Notes under the pieces: model-generated
Told to the model about the DNA's origin: nothing
The model's database searches: none
What the model saw: only the letters and a program-made list of their open reading frames with translations
Made by a program: the position numbers and the translations under genes
Assembly (NCBI RefSeq): GCF_901933205.1
Contig: NC_044572.1
Location: 30,886,001-30,950,000 of the forward strand
Direction of reading: 5' to 3'
Source of the DNA: Camarhynchus parvulus
Taxonomy: Eukaryota; Chordata; Aves; Passeriformes; Thraupidae
DNA: 64,000 nucleotides
Shown: in pieces, positions 22,710 through 35,800 of the stretch
Position numbering within the stretch: the stretch's first letter is position 1
Layout: each line of letters starts with the position of its first letter

Positions 22710-25700
22710 TGAGTGTTAGGGACTCTTCTGTGAGAAACAATTTTAATGTTCCCTACACTGGTGAAAGTAGAAAAAAAATAAATGAGGTGTGGACAAAATC
22801 CTGCTCTCATATCAGATTCTCCTTTCATTTACCCAAATCACTTAAGAGCATGAGAAATTTCTCTGCTTAGGTGGTGATGGAGGAAGGAAGCCCCAACAGC
22901 CAAACCTGAGAGAAACTACAACAAGCCAACAGCAAAATTCAAGGCCTGCAGCTGGCTGTCCTAGTCAGCAATTCCCAGAGCAGTGCTCCTTTTCATGCTC
23001 CTCTGTGCAGTAAATCATTCTTGCTTCATTCCGACAGAAGAGGGCCTCCCAGTGTCACCTTGAGTGAGACAGTGGACGCTGCTGAGAAATCAGAATGGGA
23101 GCTTGGATGCTCTCAGGATGAGCAAAGTAGGCTCTTGCTGTCCAGGTGTGGTTCAGATGGTAGCATGGTGAAATCCTCTTGAGGCAGTCTGAGTTTTTAA
23201 GTGCTCCGTTCTTTAACAGGTTACTGATTTATGGCAAAAATTCTGAGCTCTGGATTAGGAGAAAGCTCACCCCTTTCTCCACAACTAGCCAAATATTTAA
23301 ATAAACTTTGGATTCCACTCTGAGAGCAAGGCACAAAAGATATCAGGCTTGCAAGGCCTTGTTTGCAGCTCCCAAAGCTGATAAATATCAGAATCTAATG
23401 GCTTTTAATGCTGGACTCACCAGTAGGATTTAACATTACACAGTCCTGAATTGAGCTTACTCTCAGTTTGAGTTCATGTTCACCATCTCCGTTGGAGGAT
23501 TGAAATGCAGACCTGTTGTCAGATTGGAGTTCACTAGCACAGCCAGGCTCAAGTGGAACTCCAGAGAAGTGGTTTGAGGATCTTGTGTGCCTCGGAGTGC
23601 TCCCAGCTTCTCCTTTGCCAGATGAGCCGGGTGTGGTGTCCCTCCAGTGCAGCATGGTGGTGGCAGCCAGACTGGCCAGCTGGAGGCAGCTACAAACCAT
23701 GCAGGCCACAGGGTCCAGCACACTTAAACCCATGCTGAGGCCTGTTCCTAATTTCTAGCTGATGAGCTGTCCAAAAAGTTAAGTAATCCAGCTAAACCAG
23801 TGCTGAGCTCTTTCTCGGTAAGTAGCGTCACTTCTGCGGTGACCCCCAGTGCAATCAGTGGGGCAGTCAGTGTGGCGTTTGAAGTTGTCATTTGGAAAAA
23901 TATACTGTTTTTTTTTTTTCTTTTAATCTTCTTTTCATTTTAATTTTGTTTTTGTTCTGTGTCTCAGAGCAGAAGGCAAGATGCCCACATTAGTGTTGCA
24001 AATCTTTGGACCATCTCTATGGATACTTGCAGACAGGAGAAACTGAACAGAGGCCCCTGGCAGACCCCTCACTGCTGGGTTGTGTGCATCCCAGCAAAAA
24101 GGACAACTTCAGGTGTCTTTATTTTCTTCACTTTTTTGCTAGTTTTCAATTCAGCAGAATGATGAGAAAAAGTTCTCCTGTAATTTTCCACCACAACTGC
24201 ATCCCAGTGAACCTATGGGTTATTCTAACATACAGTATAATTTTCCTGGCAAGTCATTGCTATTTCATACTTTTTATTTATTTATTTACCTTTACTGGAC
24301 ATGTATATTTTTAATTATGCCTGTGCAAACTCATTATGTTAGATGAGCTGTCTCATGCAGGTTTATAGATTGAGAATAAACTTTTTGGTTATCACACATT
24401 TTTGGTATGAAATAATACATATGTTTATATGGAAAAGGATTTATAGTTCTTAGATTCATAAAGAGAACAAGAGTCTGCCAAGTCATGAAATTTTATTTGC
24501 AAATAAATGTTCTACTTAAGTGTTCTTAAGACATCAATATAAACATTGGGAATGTAAATGCCAAAGATATGAGTGCCATGAAAGGAGGAGATTTTAAATT
24601 AAATTCTTAGTTCCCAAAAAAATGTGTTGTTTTGACAGAATGTCCTCTCATTGCCAGTAAGCTAGGGGGCATCTGTAATGTTTCCATTCCTTGCTATAAC
24701 CAATATATATCATGGAAGAATGTGTATTTACTTGAAATCAAAAGTAAATGCTTCCAAACAAACCGTGCAGTGTTGAAACATTAACCTTTTTGGGAGGGGT
24801 TAAGATAGTGTATTTGAGGAAACCATTAAGAGGAGTAATCTTAAAGGCTTGCAGGTATTGCAGACTATAAATGTAGGTGTTATGAGGGGGAAGGATGGTG
24901 CAGTCTATCTCGTAGGAGTGTGCAGGCAAGGCAGCTGTGATTGCACTGACTGATGGAAATGGGCATTTTTCACTATTGGGTGCTAATGGAAAGGTGGGGA
25001 GAAAGCAGCAAAAATCCCTATGTTTGTCCCTTTCCTTTTCTTGTCCTTCAGTAGATCTGTACCTATAAAATTCATTTATTCTGATTGATCACTTCTGTGC
25101 CTGCACATCCACTTACTATTTTTTGCAGTGTTCAGGGCAATGCAGGTTAAGGCCCTGACTCTCATACTGACACCACTACAAAAATAGGTGCTAATCATTG
25201 GACTTGTCTGAGTATTAGTCTGCCATTACAAAAGAATCCTTATTTGAGACACTTGTTCAGGTTTAACTTTAAACACAAATCTTAGTCCAATTACTCTCAG
25301 TGGAAGCAATTTCTTAAGCATACCTTTAAATATAGTCTTCAAAAGAGACATTAATTTAGCATTTGAGAAGCCGAACCCCCAGGTACATGAACATACTCAC
25401 TTTTGTTCATAAAGCATGAACATTTAATTTCAAATATTCTTCAATTTTTTTTCTGCTTCTGTGATTTTCAAACCAAATATTGAATATAATACTATAGAGC
25501 ATTGGGGAGTCAAAAGTGTTTGACATAGGAGAATAAATTGAGCACACAAAAAATTGTTACAATGAAAGTGAAGAATTTAAAGATATATTGAACAATACCA
25601 CATTAGTGGTATTTTTTTTGTTTTGGTTTGATTTTGGATTTGTTTTAGGTTTTTTTTATTTTGAGTGCTGTGTTTCGGGGGTTTTTTTGTCTGCCATTGA

Positions 25701-26820
25701 AGGCATGATGTGTCACTATGTCATTAAACCCTTAAGCCCTTTTTCTCAGAGGTTTTTTCCCCAAATTTTCCAGTATTGCAACAGAGATGCAACTGGCTCC
25801 TTTGTACGTACACAATCTCATAATTGCAGACGTAGAATTACCACAGAGTTAAGACTGTTGCAACATTTTCTTGAAAGACAAATTGCAACAAATTAATATT
25901 TATGTATCCTTGAAGCTGTTTTGTTGGATGCTCATTCTGGCTCCATTACTTGCCAAGAGACAGCTGTGACTCAAGTACGTAGCACAGATTCTGAAAAAGC
26001 TGACATGTGTCCTAAGAGGGTGAAGAAAGGTCATTCCCTCTTGAGCAAACCATTTAGCATAAGGGAAGCATCTTTCCTTTGACAGATGGGAATGCAATCC
26101 CTGTGTAGTCCTTCAGCCTTGTTTGATGGCTGGCTTTGAAAGCTAGAGAGAGCAGAGGTCTGTCTGTGCTGAGCTAGGCGTGGCTTTGAAGCAGGGTAGG
26201 TGTCCTGTGCCACACAATGTGTTCCTCTACATGACCTGCAGTGTGCAGGAGTGCTGCATTCGTGTGTGTGGGTGCTTCTGTCTTCGTGTTTGTCAGCCCC
26301 ACCTCCCAGCATATGGCTGAGAAGCTCAGGTCAGGGGTGCCTCAGTAATTCAACTTGCTCTGCATCTGGGTTATGCAGAATTCCTTATAGCACATTTTAA
26401 AATCCTAGGTGTGTATGTATCAGTGTTAAACTTGCCAGCCTGCAACAAATTCACGCAAGACATCTGTCTATCTATTCATGGAAATCAGAGAAGGAGACAG
26501 ATTCTAAAATATAAAGTAATTCCTTATTTTCTTCATTACTCCTACAGGTAAAATGGGCTGTTTGTCTGACTAGAAACTGGGGAGAAAAAGCTAAGACAGT
26601 ATGGAATTTTATTCAATTTTAACATCCTTGTAGGATCAAGACTAGTTCAAAGCAGTCAAGGAGAGATGAGAACTCAGCCTGATAGCTGTTGGTCCAATGT
26701 ATCTTTGGAAAGGTAGGGATGAATGGGCTAAGAAATTAAAGATATTGACATAATTCCTATGCACAGGACAGAAAGATTAAGTTTACATGGGAAAATTTTA
26801 AAGGGTTTAGAAGAGTTATG

Positions 26821-26875
26821 TACGTATATATATACATGCATATGTACATGTACATGTACATGTACACGTACATTT
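26821..26875. repeat. (TACATG)n-type repeat
   Basis: Starts with alternating TA and continues as TACATG units with one TACACG variant. Each unit is close to self-complementary. Confidence 0.8.
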
Positions 26876-27763
26876 ATATGGTCTTGAAATCTGCCCCACA
26901 GTGAGGGATTTTAAGAAGCTAACTCAAGAGAAGGTTAAGAAATTACTTGATTCCAGTTTGTCCCAGGCTCTTTAATTTAGCATACAATAGCATAGTAAGA
27001 GCCAGTGCCTGGGAAATCTGCACAGAAACAAATTACTTTAAAGTAGGAAAGCTTGTTGTCATTGGAAAAAGGGAGGTGATAGATTACACGTTTTGATGGA
27101 AAAGTGTATGTTGCTTTCAAAGATGTTATATGATTTATAAAAGGATTGTCAGACTAAGTATCCTGTCTCGTGCTACACAGAAGGAAAAGTTAATCATAAA
27201 ATCTGTTCAGGTATTTCTTTAGGTATATCTAAATTTACAAACTCAACAGTTTTCTCCATAGTTTTATACATATTTTTTGCAAGCATAAAATATAAGCAAA
27301 ACAATCCATTGCTTCAATATGATCATGCAGAATCCCATGCCTTTTAAATCCAGAACCCTTGGACCATTTTGCTGCTGCCACCATAGTGTGAGTATAAATA
27401 TTAACCTACTGTTCTTCGCATGTAATAGTTAAAAAAGCAGACCTGATACACACTTTTCCAGGGTGCTACACAGTTAATAGATATTCCTCAAAAATACTAG
27501 CTGTCAACATTCCTGGAGTTTATTCCTGGATTTAGGGTGGAAGACAGCAATGATATCAGTAATGTAGCAAACCACAGGAATTTAATAGTGTCAGTCTGCA
27601 TGTTTGGACTTCATGGTAAACCATGAATTTAGATTTGCCTTGTTTGCAATCTCACTGTAAAATGAAGGCAATGATTGTTGTTTCCTTTCTCTGGGCAAGA
27701 AAGGTAAGAGTGGATTCAATGTTAAACACTTCAAAGGATTCAACATCATTTTAACAGAAGAAA

Positions 27764-27813
27764 AGAGATAAGACATAAGATATAGATATAAGATATAGAT
27801 ATAGATATAAGAC
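27764..27813. repeat. (GATATA)n-type microsatellite
   Basis: Repeats of GATATA, AGATATA and AGACATA variants on the plus strand. Simple sequence, likely length-variable. Confidence 0.75.
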
Positions 27814-28952
27814 ACAGTCTCCTAGCTTGAACCAGCATGAAGTGGGAGGGAGAGAAAATAGGGTTCACATAATGATGTGGGAGAGGAGCTGAACAAGTTT
27901 GTGGTCCTGGTAACATAATTTGATTTGTCTCACACTAGCTACTAGTCATGGGACTCAGGAAAGAGGGTAGGAAATCCTAATGGTTCTTACAAATTTTGAA
28001 ATGTATGTATGATTTCCTAAGGGTGCAAAAGGAAGTTGTGTTGACTCCTATACCTGGTTTATATTAGCAGAATTATATGCAGCTTTTCAGTTCTGTTTAT
28101 GGTGCCCCTTCATCCCTGCCTTCCTAGCATGTTGCCATTTCACATTATGCAAGTTCATGTAAACAGCTATTTTCAATATGCTGATGAAGTAATTTTTAAT
28201 TAATGTACGTGATCAACCATAATGCCATAATTGCATGTATTTTTAGAAAGACACATTTTGCAGTTTATGGCAGGATTTTAAATGCATTTCAGAGAGATCT
28301 CTAGGAAACCAAAACAAAACAAACCTTCTATGGGTTATGAAGCAAAACTGGAATGATGTGGAAGTCTCTATAGCAGCCTGCTGTGACTTGTGGTTAAAGA
28401 ACATAAAAGATACCTTGCAGCAAATCAAATGCAATGTAAGGGGAAAAAACAATTAACCTGCCACTTCTGTATATGCTGGGAGCTCATTTGAGGGGACCGC
28501 AAAACAATGGTGAGGGTGTTCTGCACAGTTCATTGTTGGTTCTCTGGCAGAAGTAGGTCTGTCTATGCTGTGTCTTCAGTGTTTCTTGGACTGTTTTGAT
28601 GAGAGGTGGCAAGAGAGACCCTGGTGCAGCCTTCTGGACTTTCTGCTCCAAGTGAAAGCTGCTTCTTCCTGTAGCACAACAACAATTTCATAGCCAAGCA
28701 AGTTTCTCCAGGCACACACCTTCCGCTGAAATCTTAGCTACTGAATAATCTCATCCAGTTCCTTTTTTTCCCTTCAAAACACCATGTCGCATTCTCATAA
28801 TTTTATAATTAGGAGTAAAAAAGCCTTTCTGAGCAAGTTTCTCAAGGTCATTTAGAGTTCCTTAGGCTGATGATACTATACTACGATGAGTTTAGCATCT
28901 TTACTCCAATCAAATTATTTTTTACCAAAAATATTCTGCTATTTTCTTACTT

Positions 28953-28982
28953 CCCCCCACCTCCCCCCCCCCCCCACCTCCT
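28953..28982. repeat. Poly-C tract, G-quadruplex potential on minus strand
   Basis: CCCCCC, ACCT, then a run of about thirteen C, then ACCTCC. The complementary strand carries several long G runs close together, meeting the usual pattern for G-quadruplex potential, although it sits in AT-rich intergenic sequence. Confidence 0.8.
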
Positions 28983-31668
28983 GGCAACTCCAAGTCTGTC
29001 TGGATAGCCCTTGTACAAGTTCTAAAAATATTCCTCAAAATCTGTCTCCAGATGCATGTCTCCAAAACAGCTTTGGTTGTACATACTGATTGTTAATTTC
29101 AGGGTTTATGGTGAAGCTAAAGATGTCACTTTGATAAAGAAAAGGAAAGCTAGATAGAACCATTTTAGGCAGGAAGATTATGCAGAAATGTCTACAATGA
29201 TATGGTAGACTAATAACAGTCTGCTTTTAGATATTTCTAAGCATTTAATTATAAAAGGTTCCTTTTAACTCCTTGACCTGCCTAGGACTGGGATCTGAAA
29301 GGATTAAAAATGGCTTAAACCGTGAGACTCTCATTTCACTGCATCTTTAAAATCACACTGTCAGGGAAATTTTTTGCTATAAGCATGACTATTTGTGATT
29401 ATGTATATCCATTTCCTTAATGTGTATCAATTTCCTATTGAATGTGGCCTGCTTCACTGTCCTTCATACCTCTCCAGACCATCTGAAGGGAAATTCATAT
29501 GTCCGAATACAACAAATATATTTTGAAGATTGTGCAAGACAGATTTAAAACATATTATACCCACTGTTCTGCACAGTTTGCAATAAGCACTGCTGATTGT
29601 TGTAAATTCAAAACGTGTGTGTTTCTCATCAGCTGAGGTTCAATGAAGTGCTAAGTATAGCATAAAATATAGCCTAAGGTATTATAACATGCATCAAGGA
29701 CTTACCAGCTAAGTCCTCTGCACAAAGTTCAGTGAATTCCTTCAGGAAGAGTGTTGCTTGACCTAGTAAGTAACAGCTGAATATCTCAGAGAGAATCTAA
29801 GCCAGCATCTGATTTTCCGGCGCATGAATCAGACAACTGTGTCAACAGCAATACATGTTTCATCCTATTTAGATTGGAAAGGACTTGGGTGCCCAGCCTT
29901 CAAGCTATTGGTGTAGTTACACTGGCTGGTCGCATTCTGAAAAGTTAAAGTTTTGTTTTTCATGCAGTTAGATAAGTGGAATGAATGTCCTTTCATCTGT
30001 GCCAGTAACAAAAACATGCAGAGAATGTTTCCATTACATTTGAATTCTGCATGCAATTATGGAACAAAACCATTAAACACAGTGAAACTTTTCCCAGAAT
30101 TCCCCTACCACATACACATATTGTGGTAATTTACTCTGAATTCTGATCCTGTTTTTATGTCTCAAGTAGGAGCATTCTGTCACATTTGTTCCCAAGTCTT
30201 TTTAATTCCAGATTTGCATTTTCAAGGCTTTTATTTATGTAGGGACCAGACAGTTTTTCTACATTTTACAAGCTTGGCGCCAAAAGAAGGAAAAAACCTC
30301 TATCAATTGAATTTGGGGCCCAGATCTCTTCTTTCTCCTTCCAGCACCTCTGCGAGCAGACATGATGTGGTGGTATTTCATAATTTACAGCAGGGCTTCA
30401 AACACTGTGAGCTTAGAGGATGTATCCTCCTTTCCTTTCCAAAGTAGGAGGAAGTGGCTGCTGTACTGCACTACTGAGTTGGATAGAGAAGAACCACCTA
30501 TTTCCCTGCACTATCCCATACTCTCACTAATATGCCAGGAAATTAGGTGTTTGTGATAAATAACTGGGTGGTGTTGTGGTCAGTGGTTTCATGTCATTCC
30601 TGAGCAGATTCTGAACTGCAACTCCAAACTGCTCCAGGATTTGAAGCTACCATTCCTAATCCTTGTGAGATGTCACAAGAGACTCTGGTGAATTGTGATA
30701 TTATATTTGTGATGAACCTCAGCCAAGTAGTTCCAAGGTGGATTTTTGAGTAATATTTTAATTTAGTCTTGATTTTATAAGGCCCTTGTTTTGTTTTTTT
30801 TTCTGAGACAATGAAGGAAGGAAAGTTTACAGAACCACCTCCCCAGGTTGTATGTTCAATGTGCGTTTTTCAACATATGTGAATCTCTGCATCCATTTAT
30901 ACCATGGTCCTGCCTTAGCAGGTTGTGTCCAGAGTTGCAGCAAAAATGCTCCCATAAAGGGCCTATACTGGGGATAGATTTATCTCATGCTTCCTGCTGC
31001 AAAGGAAGAGAAGTATCAAACTGAAGGGACAATGGCACCTATAAAGAGCACAAACAATCTATAACATAGTGAAGGAGGCAGTTTAAAGATAGGCAATGCC
31101 TGGAAAGGGGAGAATGTCCTTGAGCAGAGATACCTTAACATCTAGTTATTTTGCTATGTATCTGTATTCTTCAATGAACCTGAACAATCTCATAAGCAAT
31201 TTCTAAGGTATGTAATGAATACTAGTATACCGGGGCCCCTGAGAAAATTCAATAGCTCTTTGGGACAGTAAGTAAGTGAAGAGAAGCCTTATAAGGTGGA
31301 CTGTTTCTCAACTCATAAGCTTAGCCATCCAACTAATTAGCTTGGAGTTTAAGGGAGAGACTTAAATTGCAGTGAAGATATTCCCTATGTTGTAATCAGA
31401 TCCCTTATGGACTTCAACAATTCTAAGATACTCAATTTAAAGATTATTTTCTGCCATATGGATTCACAAAACAATTTGATGTAATTTATAGAGGTTTTTA
31501 TGGCGTGGTTTGAACATTAATAGGGTTCTAGTCATACCAGTCTGGGAACATGGATATGAATGACCAAATGTTGCCAATCATCAATGATGCTCACATCTGA
31601 AATTCATGTTGCAGTGCTGGGCAATACTGCAAAGTCATAGATTCGCTATGTCACATATGCGTGATTTT

Positions 31669-31696
31669 ATATGAATATTAATATTAATATTCATAT
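31669..31696. repeat. 28-nt perfect AT-rich palindrome
   Basis: The sequence from ATATGAATATTAAT to its mirror complement ATTAATATTCATAT is an exact palindrome with no spacer. It lies downstream of the TMEM196 3' end; no function can be assigned. Confidence 0.85.
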
Positions 31697-32038
31697 TATG
31701 CTGTAAATGTTCTGCTACAGATTATAGCTTCCATTTTTCATGGCTGTACCAACCACTAGGTTCTACAATCAAGTTTGGGGTCAGTTAAAGCTGCATACCT
31801 GCTGCTTTAACATACCCTCAAACGTTATTGTTGGTGTGGAGAATTGCCAGTAACTTCTGACCTTGACCATGACTCTGTTCAACCTTCATTTTTTTCCTTT
31901 CTGAGCTTGCTTCACTCGTTTAGAAACTTTTCAATGTATTGTGCTAAACTGCACGCATGTCAGTTCATCTCTGCAAGATCTTTCTAACAAGAAAATAAAC
32001 CCAAAAGATCTCTCTAAAATGTCTGGTTTAGATTTCAT

Positions 32039-32044
32039 TTTATT
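32039..32044 (-). promoter_or_regulatory. Candidate TMEM196 polyadenylation signal
   Basis: TTTATT on the plus strand (AATAAA on the gene strand) is the first canonical hexamer I found past the TMEM196 stop codon, about 745 nt downstream. The true 3' end could be further away. Confidence 0.3.
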
Positions 32045-32787
32045 TGTCGTCTTTTATGAACAAGTTACGAAATATACTTCATTCACAAATTGGAAATATT
32101 TACAATTTCTTTACAACAAGGCATTATTGAGGTTTTGATTTATGGCATTCTTAGAGCATTCTGTCTTTCAAAACAAAGACATCGGTGTTGTTTTCAGCAC
32201 ACTGTTCATTTACACTCTGGATGTGAGATGGGAGCTTTTTGGAAGATGAGTTTGCACTCTCTTTTGATATGGTCTTCTGGGAAAACTGAGGCAGGATGCA
32301 TTCAGAATGTGAGGAGAGGGACTGTGCAAATGTGTTGCTGTACCACGCCATGATCTGAAGCCATCATACTAAACCAGATGCTGCTAAGTGGAGAGGAGAA
32401 AAAGATTCCCCTGAGCCATTCTTCCTCTGCCTTCTCCTTTGAGTGGGCTAAATGCAGTTCAGTTTTTTTTCTGTTTTTTGAGTCTTCATGAGAATAAGAG
32501 TCTTGCAAAGTCTATTTCAAATACTATCACAATTCAGAAAGATTATTCAGACAAAAAACTGAAAGAGAGTAGCCAGGAAGTGAATAAATATTGTATATCC
32601 GCAAAATGTTTAGGAGACAAATTTTGAACATGGTTCTAAAAGGGAATTGCAACTGTGCTGGTCTGCAGTTGTGACGTTTGAGCCATAAAAGCTACGACTG
32701 TTTCATTTGCTTAATTTCTTGGAGTCTGTTTTTTTTCCTGAAGAAAATTCTAAAACCACTTCCTTCCATGGAACTTTTAAAAATTTC

Positions 32788-32850
32788 TTAATATACACTT
32801 CCATTATAAATCAGATGTGGGCCACCATTGCTTAGGTTGTCTGTCATTTC
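32788..32850 (-). CDS. TMEM196: TMEM196 coding exon 4 (C-terminal)
   Basis: The acceptor TTGTTCTAG precedes GAA ATG ACA GAC AAC, giving [20 protein letters not shown] and stop TAA. I recall the human C-terminus as EITDNMSNGGPQLIFNGRV, so the exon is clearly homologous, with a one-residue extension and several substitutions. It was located by that match and the in-phase acceptor. Confidence 0.92.
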   Translation of the reverse strand, partial: EMTDNLSNGGPHLIYNGSVY

Positions 32851-35800
32851 CTAGAACAAGAATAGAAAACATTAATTCAAATTAGAATTATTGTAAGGTG
32901 TACAAAATTCAGTTATCTAAGGTTGTGATGAAATTTGAACAGACTCAGAATTTCAAAGATTCAGAACCAATTTACATTTTTATTTAGTTTGATAAACCTC
33001 CTAAAAAAATCATATTTTTTTCCTTCATAAATTAGGTACATTTGAAAGCTGATAGATTCATTGATAGTGATTGAGTTGGACATTACACTCAGACCACATA
33101 TAGAGCATTGATGGCATCTGTACTAGTTTGTGATGTCCTTTGAAATTGCATCAACTCAAGCTTGTGTGCTGATCTACAAAAGAATGAAATGATAGTTAAG
33201 TCTTTTTCCATTCAAACCTCTGTCTGTGCTGACATGCTACAAACAGATGCCAGTCAATGCCTGCTGAAATAGACATTTGGGAAGTAGATCTAGATCCAAA
33301 CAGGATCTAAGGGTTTTAAGTACTTGTTTTCCCTTGGGATGGGTCTGATTTTAGTTTTCCCTTATTATGCCAGTCTACAATTTTTAGCAGTTCAGGGATT
33401 GCTTCTCCAGTGGCAGGTGAGTCATCCCAGAGTAAGCTGACCAGCTCATGAGTCAGAATCCTAAAGTACCTGAACCAAGATTTGCTCAAAGATAGATTTT
33501 CTAATTCTCAAATTGAAATGCAAACAATACCCCCTTAGCAGCTGTCTAAGCATAAAGTTGGCTACATTAATTAAACAGTTCCCTGATCTCCAAGCCTGCA
33601 AAACCACATTGAATTTATGGTCGGAACTACCTTATTCTGAGCAATCCCAGGCCTATTTCATATCAGATTGAATCTGGATGCAGAAATAAGTGATCTGCTG
33701 CTTATGTCCAATGACAGAGAACATTCAGCTCTGGCAAGAGGAATGGGTACAGTTAAAAATGCAGCTTGGAGTATTTCTAAAATTCAAGTAGATGAGGTGG
33801 AGGTGCCAGTGTTGGACTAGTTCTAAAATAGCTGCATGATGACCAGAGGCTCTTCTCTGCATGGAAAGATTAAATTCACCTCTTCTTCCTCCTAGTATAC
33901 TTGGACAAAACGTGGAATGAAAGGGATTTGTTTGTCCCCCTTCCTGTGGAAGCTTCTGTAAAAAAGTGAAGCAACATTCATTGGGCTAGACAGAGAGAGA
34001 CAGAGAGAAGAAGACGAAAAGAAATAACCCAACTCTATAGCATAGTAGCTGAGATTCATGGTAAAGAGAAGAAAATGATTCAACCTGGTCTTTATTACTA
34101 GTCTTACTCTGTCTCTCTCTTCTTTTAGTCCACAATATTTGGTAAGCAGAGACCAGAACTCATAGTAACATAAAGTTATAAAGCACTAATGCCTCCTTTC
34201 TCAGATTACCAGCTACATTTTAAAGCAAAACACAGGACTTAATTGTTCCCTTCACAGTTTGTGAAAGAAGGGATGTTCTGTTCTTCTCTACAATGTCACC
34301 AAACCAAGTAGCCTTGCCAGTTAATACTCCTGAAATCAAGCCTAAGCTTCAGAGAAAATCAGGTGTGAAACTAATTTTTCTACCACCCAGGTCTCCATTT
34401 GCAGATGACAGTGTTGGATGTTTTGGTGTTGTGCCTTATTCTCCTCATATATTGAAGAGGAACATGCATGCCTAACACTGGACTATGGATCCCAGTTTGG
34501 GGATTGTCTGGCACTGTAATTTGCTTATTTGTGAGTGCCTAAAGGCTTTGTTGGATGTACACTGAAGGTATCTGTCAGCTGGGAAAGAGATCAAGAATAC
34601 CAAAGCCAAAAGAGACCAAGAATATCAAATACTAACTATTAGTCAGCCATATTTTGATAGTAATGATCTGTCAGAAGGCTACTCATGAGTTTCCTTTTGT
34701 AAGCATCATCACTTCAATCATCTGCAGACATCAGCTATTAGAATATCACCATAGTTTTGGAAAATATCAATACCCATTTATTTTCCCCAATATTTCTATC
34801 TTAAAAAAAAGTTAATTAAAAAAAAAAAGGTGCTGAATTTGGAGAATGAAGGAGCACACAGATTAGAAGCAGAGTGAATCAATGGTGGCTACATCCAAAT
34901 AAGAGTATTTGGATGCCTGTAACTAGGGTGAATATTTTAAATACTCAACTTACTTCCGGATTGCAGCGTTCACCACGTAGAGTTATGTCACTACCTGGAA
35001 GCACCATTCCTGCCTCAGAGTAACATCACAGCATCAGCCAACTTTGATTAGCTGAAGCTATGACTTCCTCGTAGAGGTGGCCCTTCCTGAAGTGACATAA
35101 CAACATGGTCGCTCTCCCTAGTGTTCAGCGTACCTTGGAGGTAACTCTGGTGTCGGGGGAATCACCGGGCAGCTGGGCAGGTCGGTTATTTCAATACCCC
35201 TCAATCTCTAATATAAATATAACAATTATACAATAAATATAGCACCAACAAATGCACATGCAGTACATGTCTACATTACTGTATATCAGTATAAATATAC
35301 AATATAGTCATATATAAAGAACACTTCTAAGCTGTTTTCTAAATTAGGGTCCAATTTAATGTAAGTTTTTGTGCCATGACCTAGTGTACTCAACCCTGCC
35401 AGCAGCAGGCAGTCTATAGGTCTGAGAAGTCCCAAGTCAGGCCATGTGTACATGCATACTTGGCTCTACAGCAGACATGCAGGAAGTTTGCCATCAGTGG
35501 GGCACATCCCAGATCTGCTGAGTGTGTGCAGTAGGGTTGCTCTGCACGTACATTGTGGCCCTTCATCCAGGATAAGTGAACATCTGGCAGTCCTTGTTGC
35601 TAAGTGTCAAAAAGCTCCTAGGTCAACGGGCCAGGAAGGTAGGCAGTGAACTGCTGTTACCCATGTCATCCTCACCCCAAATTGATAGGGTTTGCAGTTT
35701 TTTTATTTTGAAAGGTTTTTTCCTTTCCAAGCTGTTTCTTCTTCCATTCCCTCTTTGTCCTTTTTGAGGCACGAATCTCTCTGAAAGTCAATATCTAGCC

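Larger units (their letters stand above)
16162..32038. other. Intergenic region between POLR1F and TMEM196
   Basis: About 16 kb of AT-rich sequence upstream of POLR1F and downstream of TMEM196. It holds a CR1 fragment (19684-20140), the second copy of the unidentified repeat, several microsatellites, a poly-C tract and low-complexity A/C-rich blocks. No exon or RNA gene could be supported. Two less AT-rich patches (about 17480-18540 and 23395-23760) contain open frames on both strands but match nothing I recognise. Confidence 0.7.
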
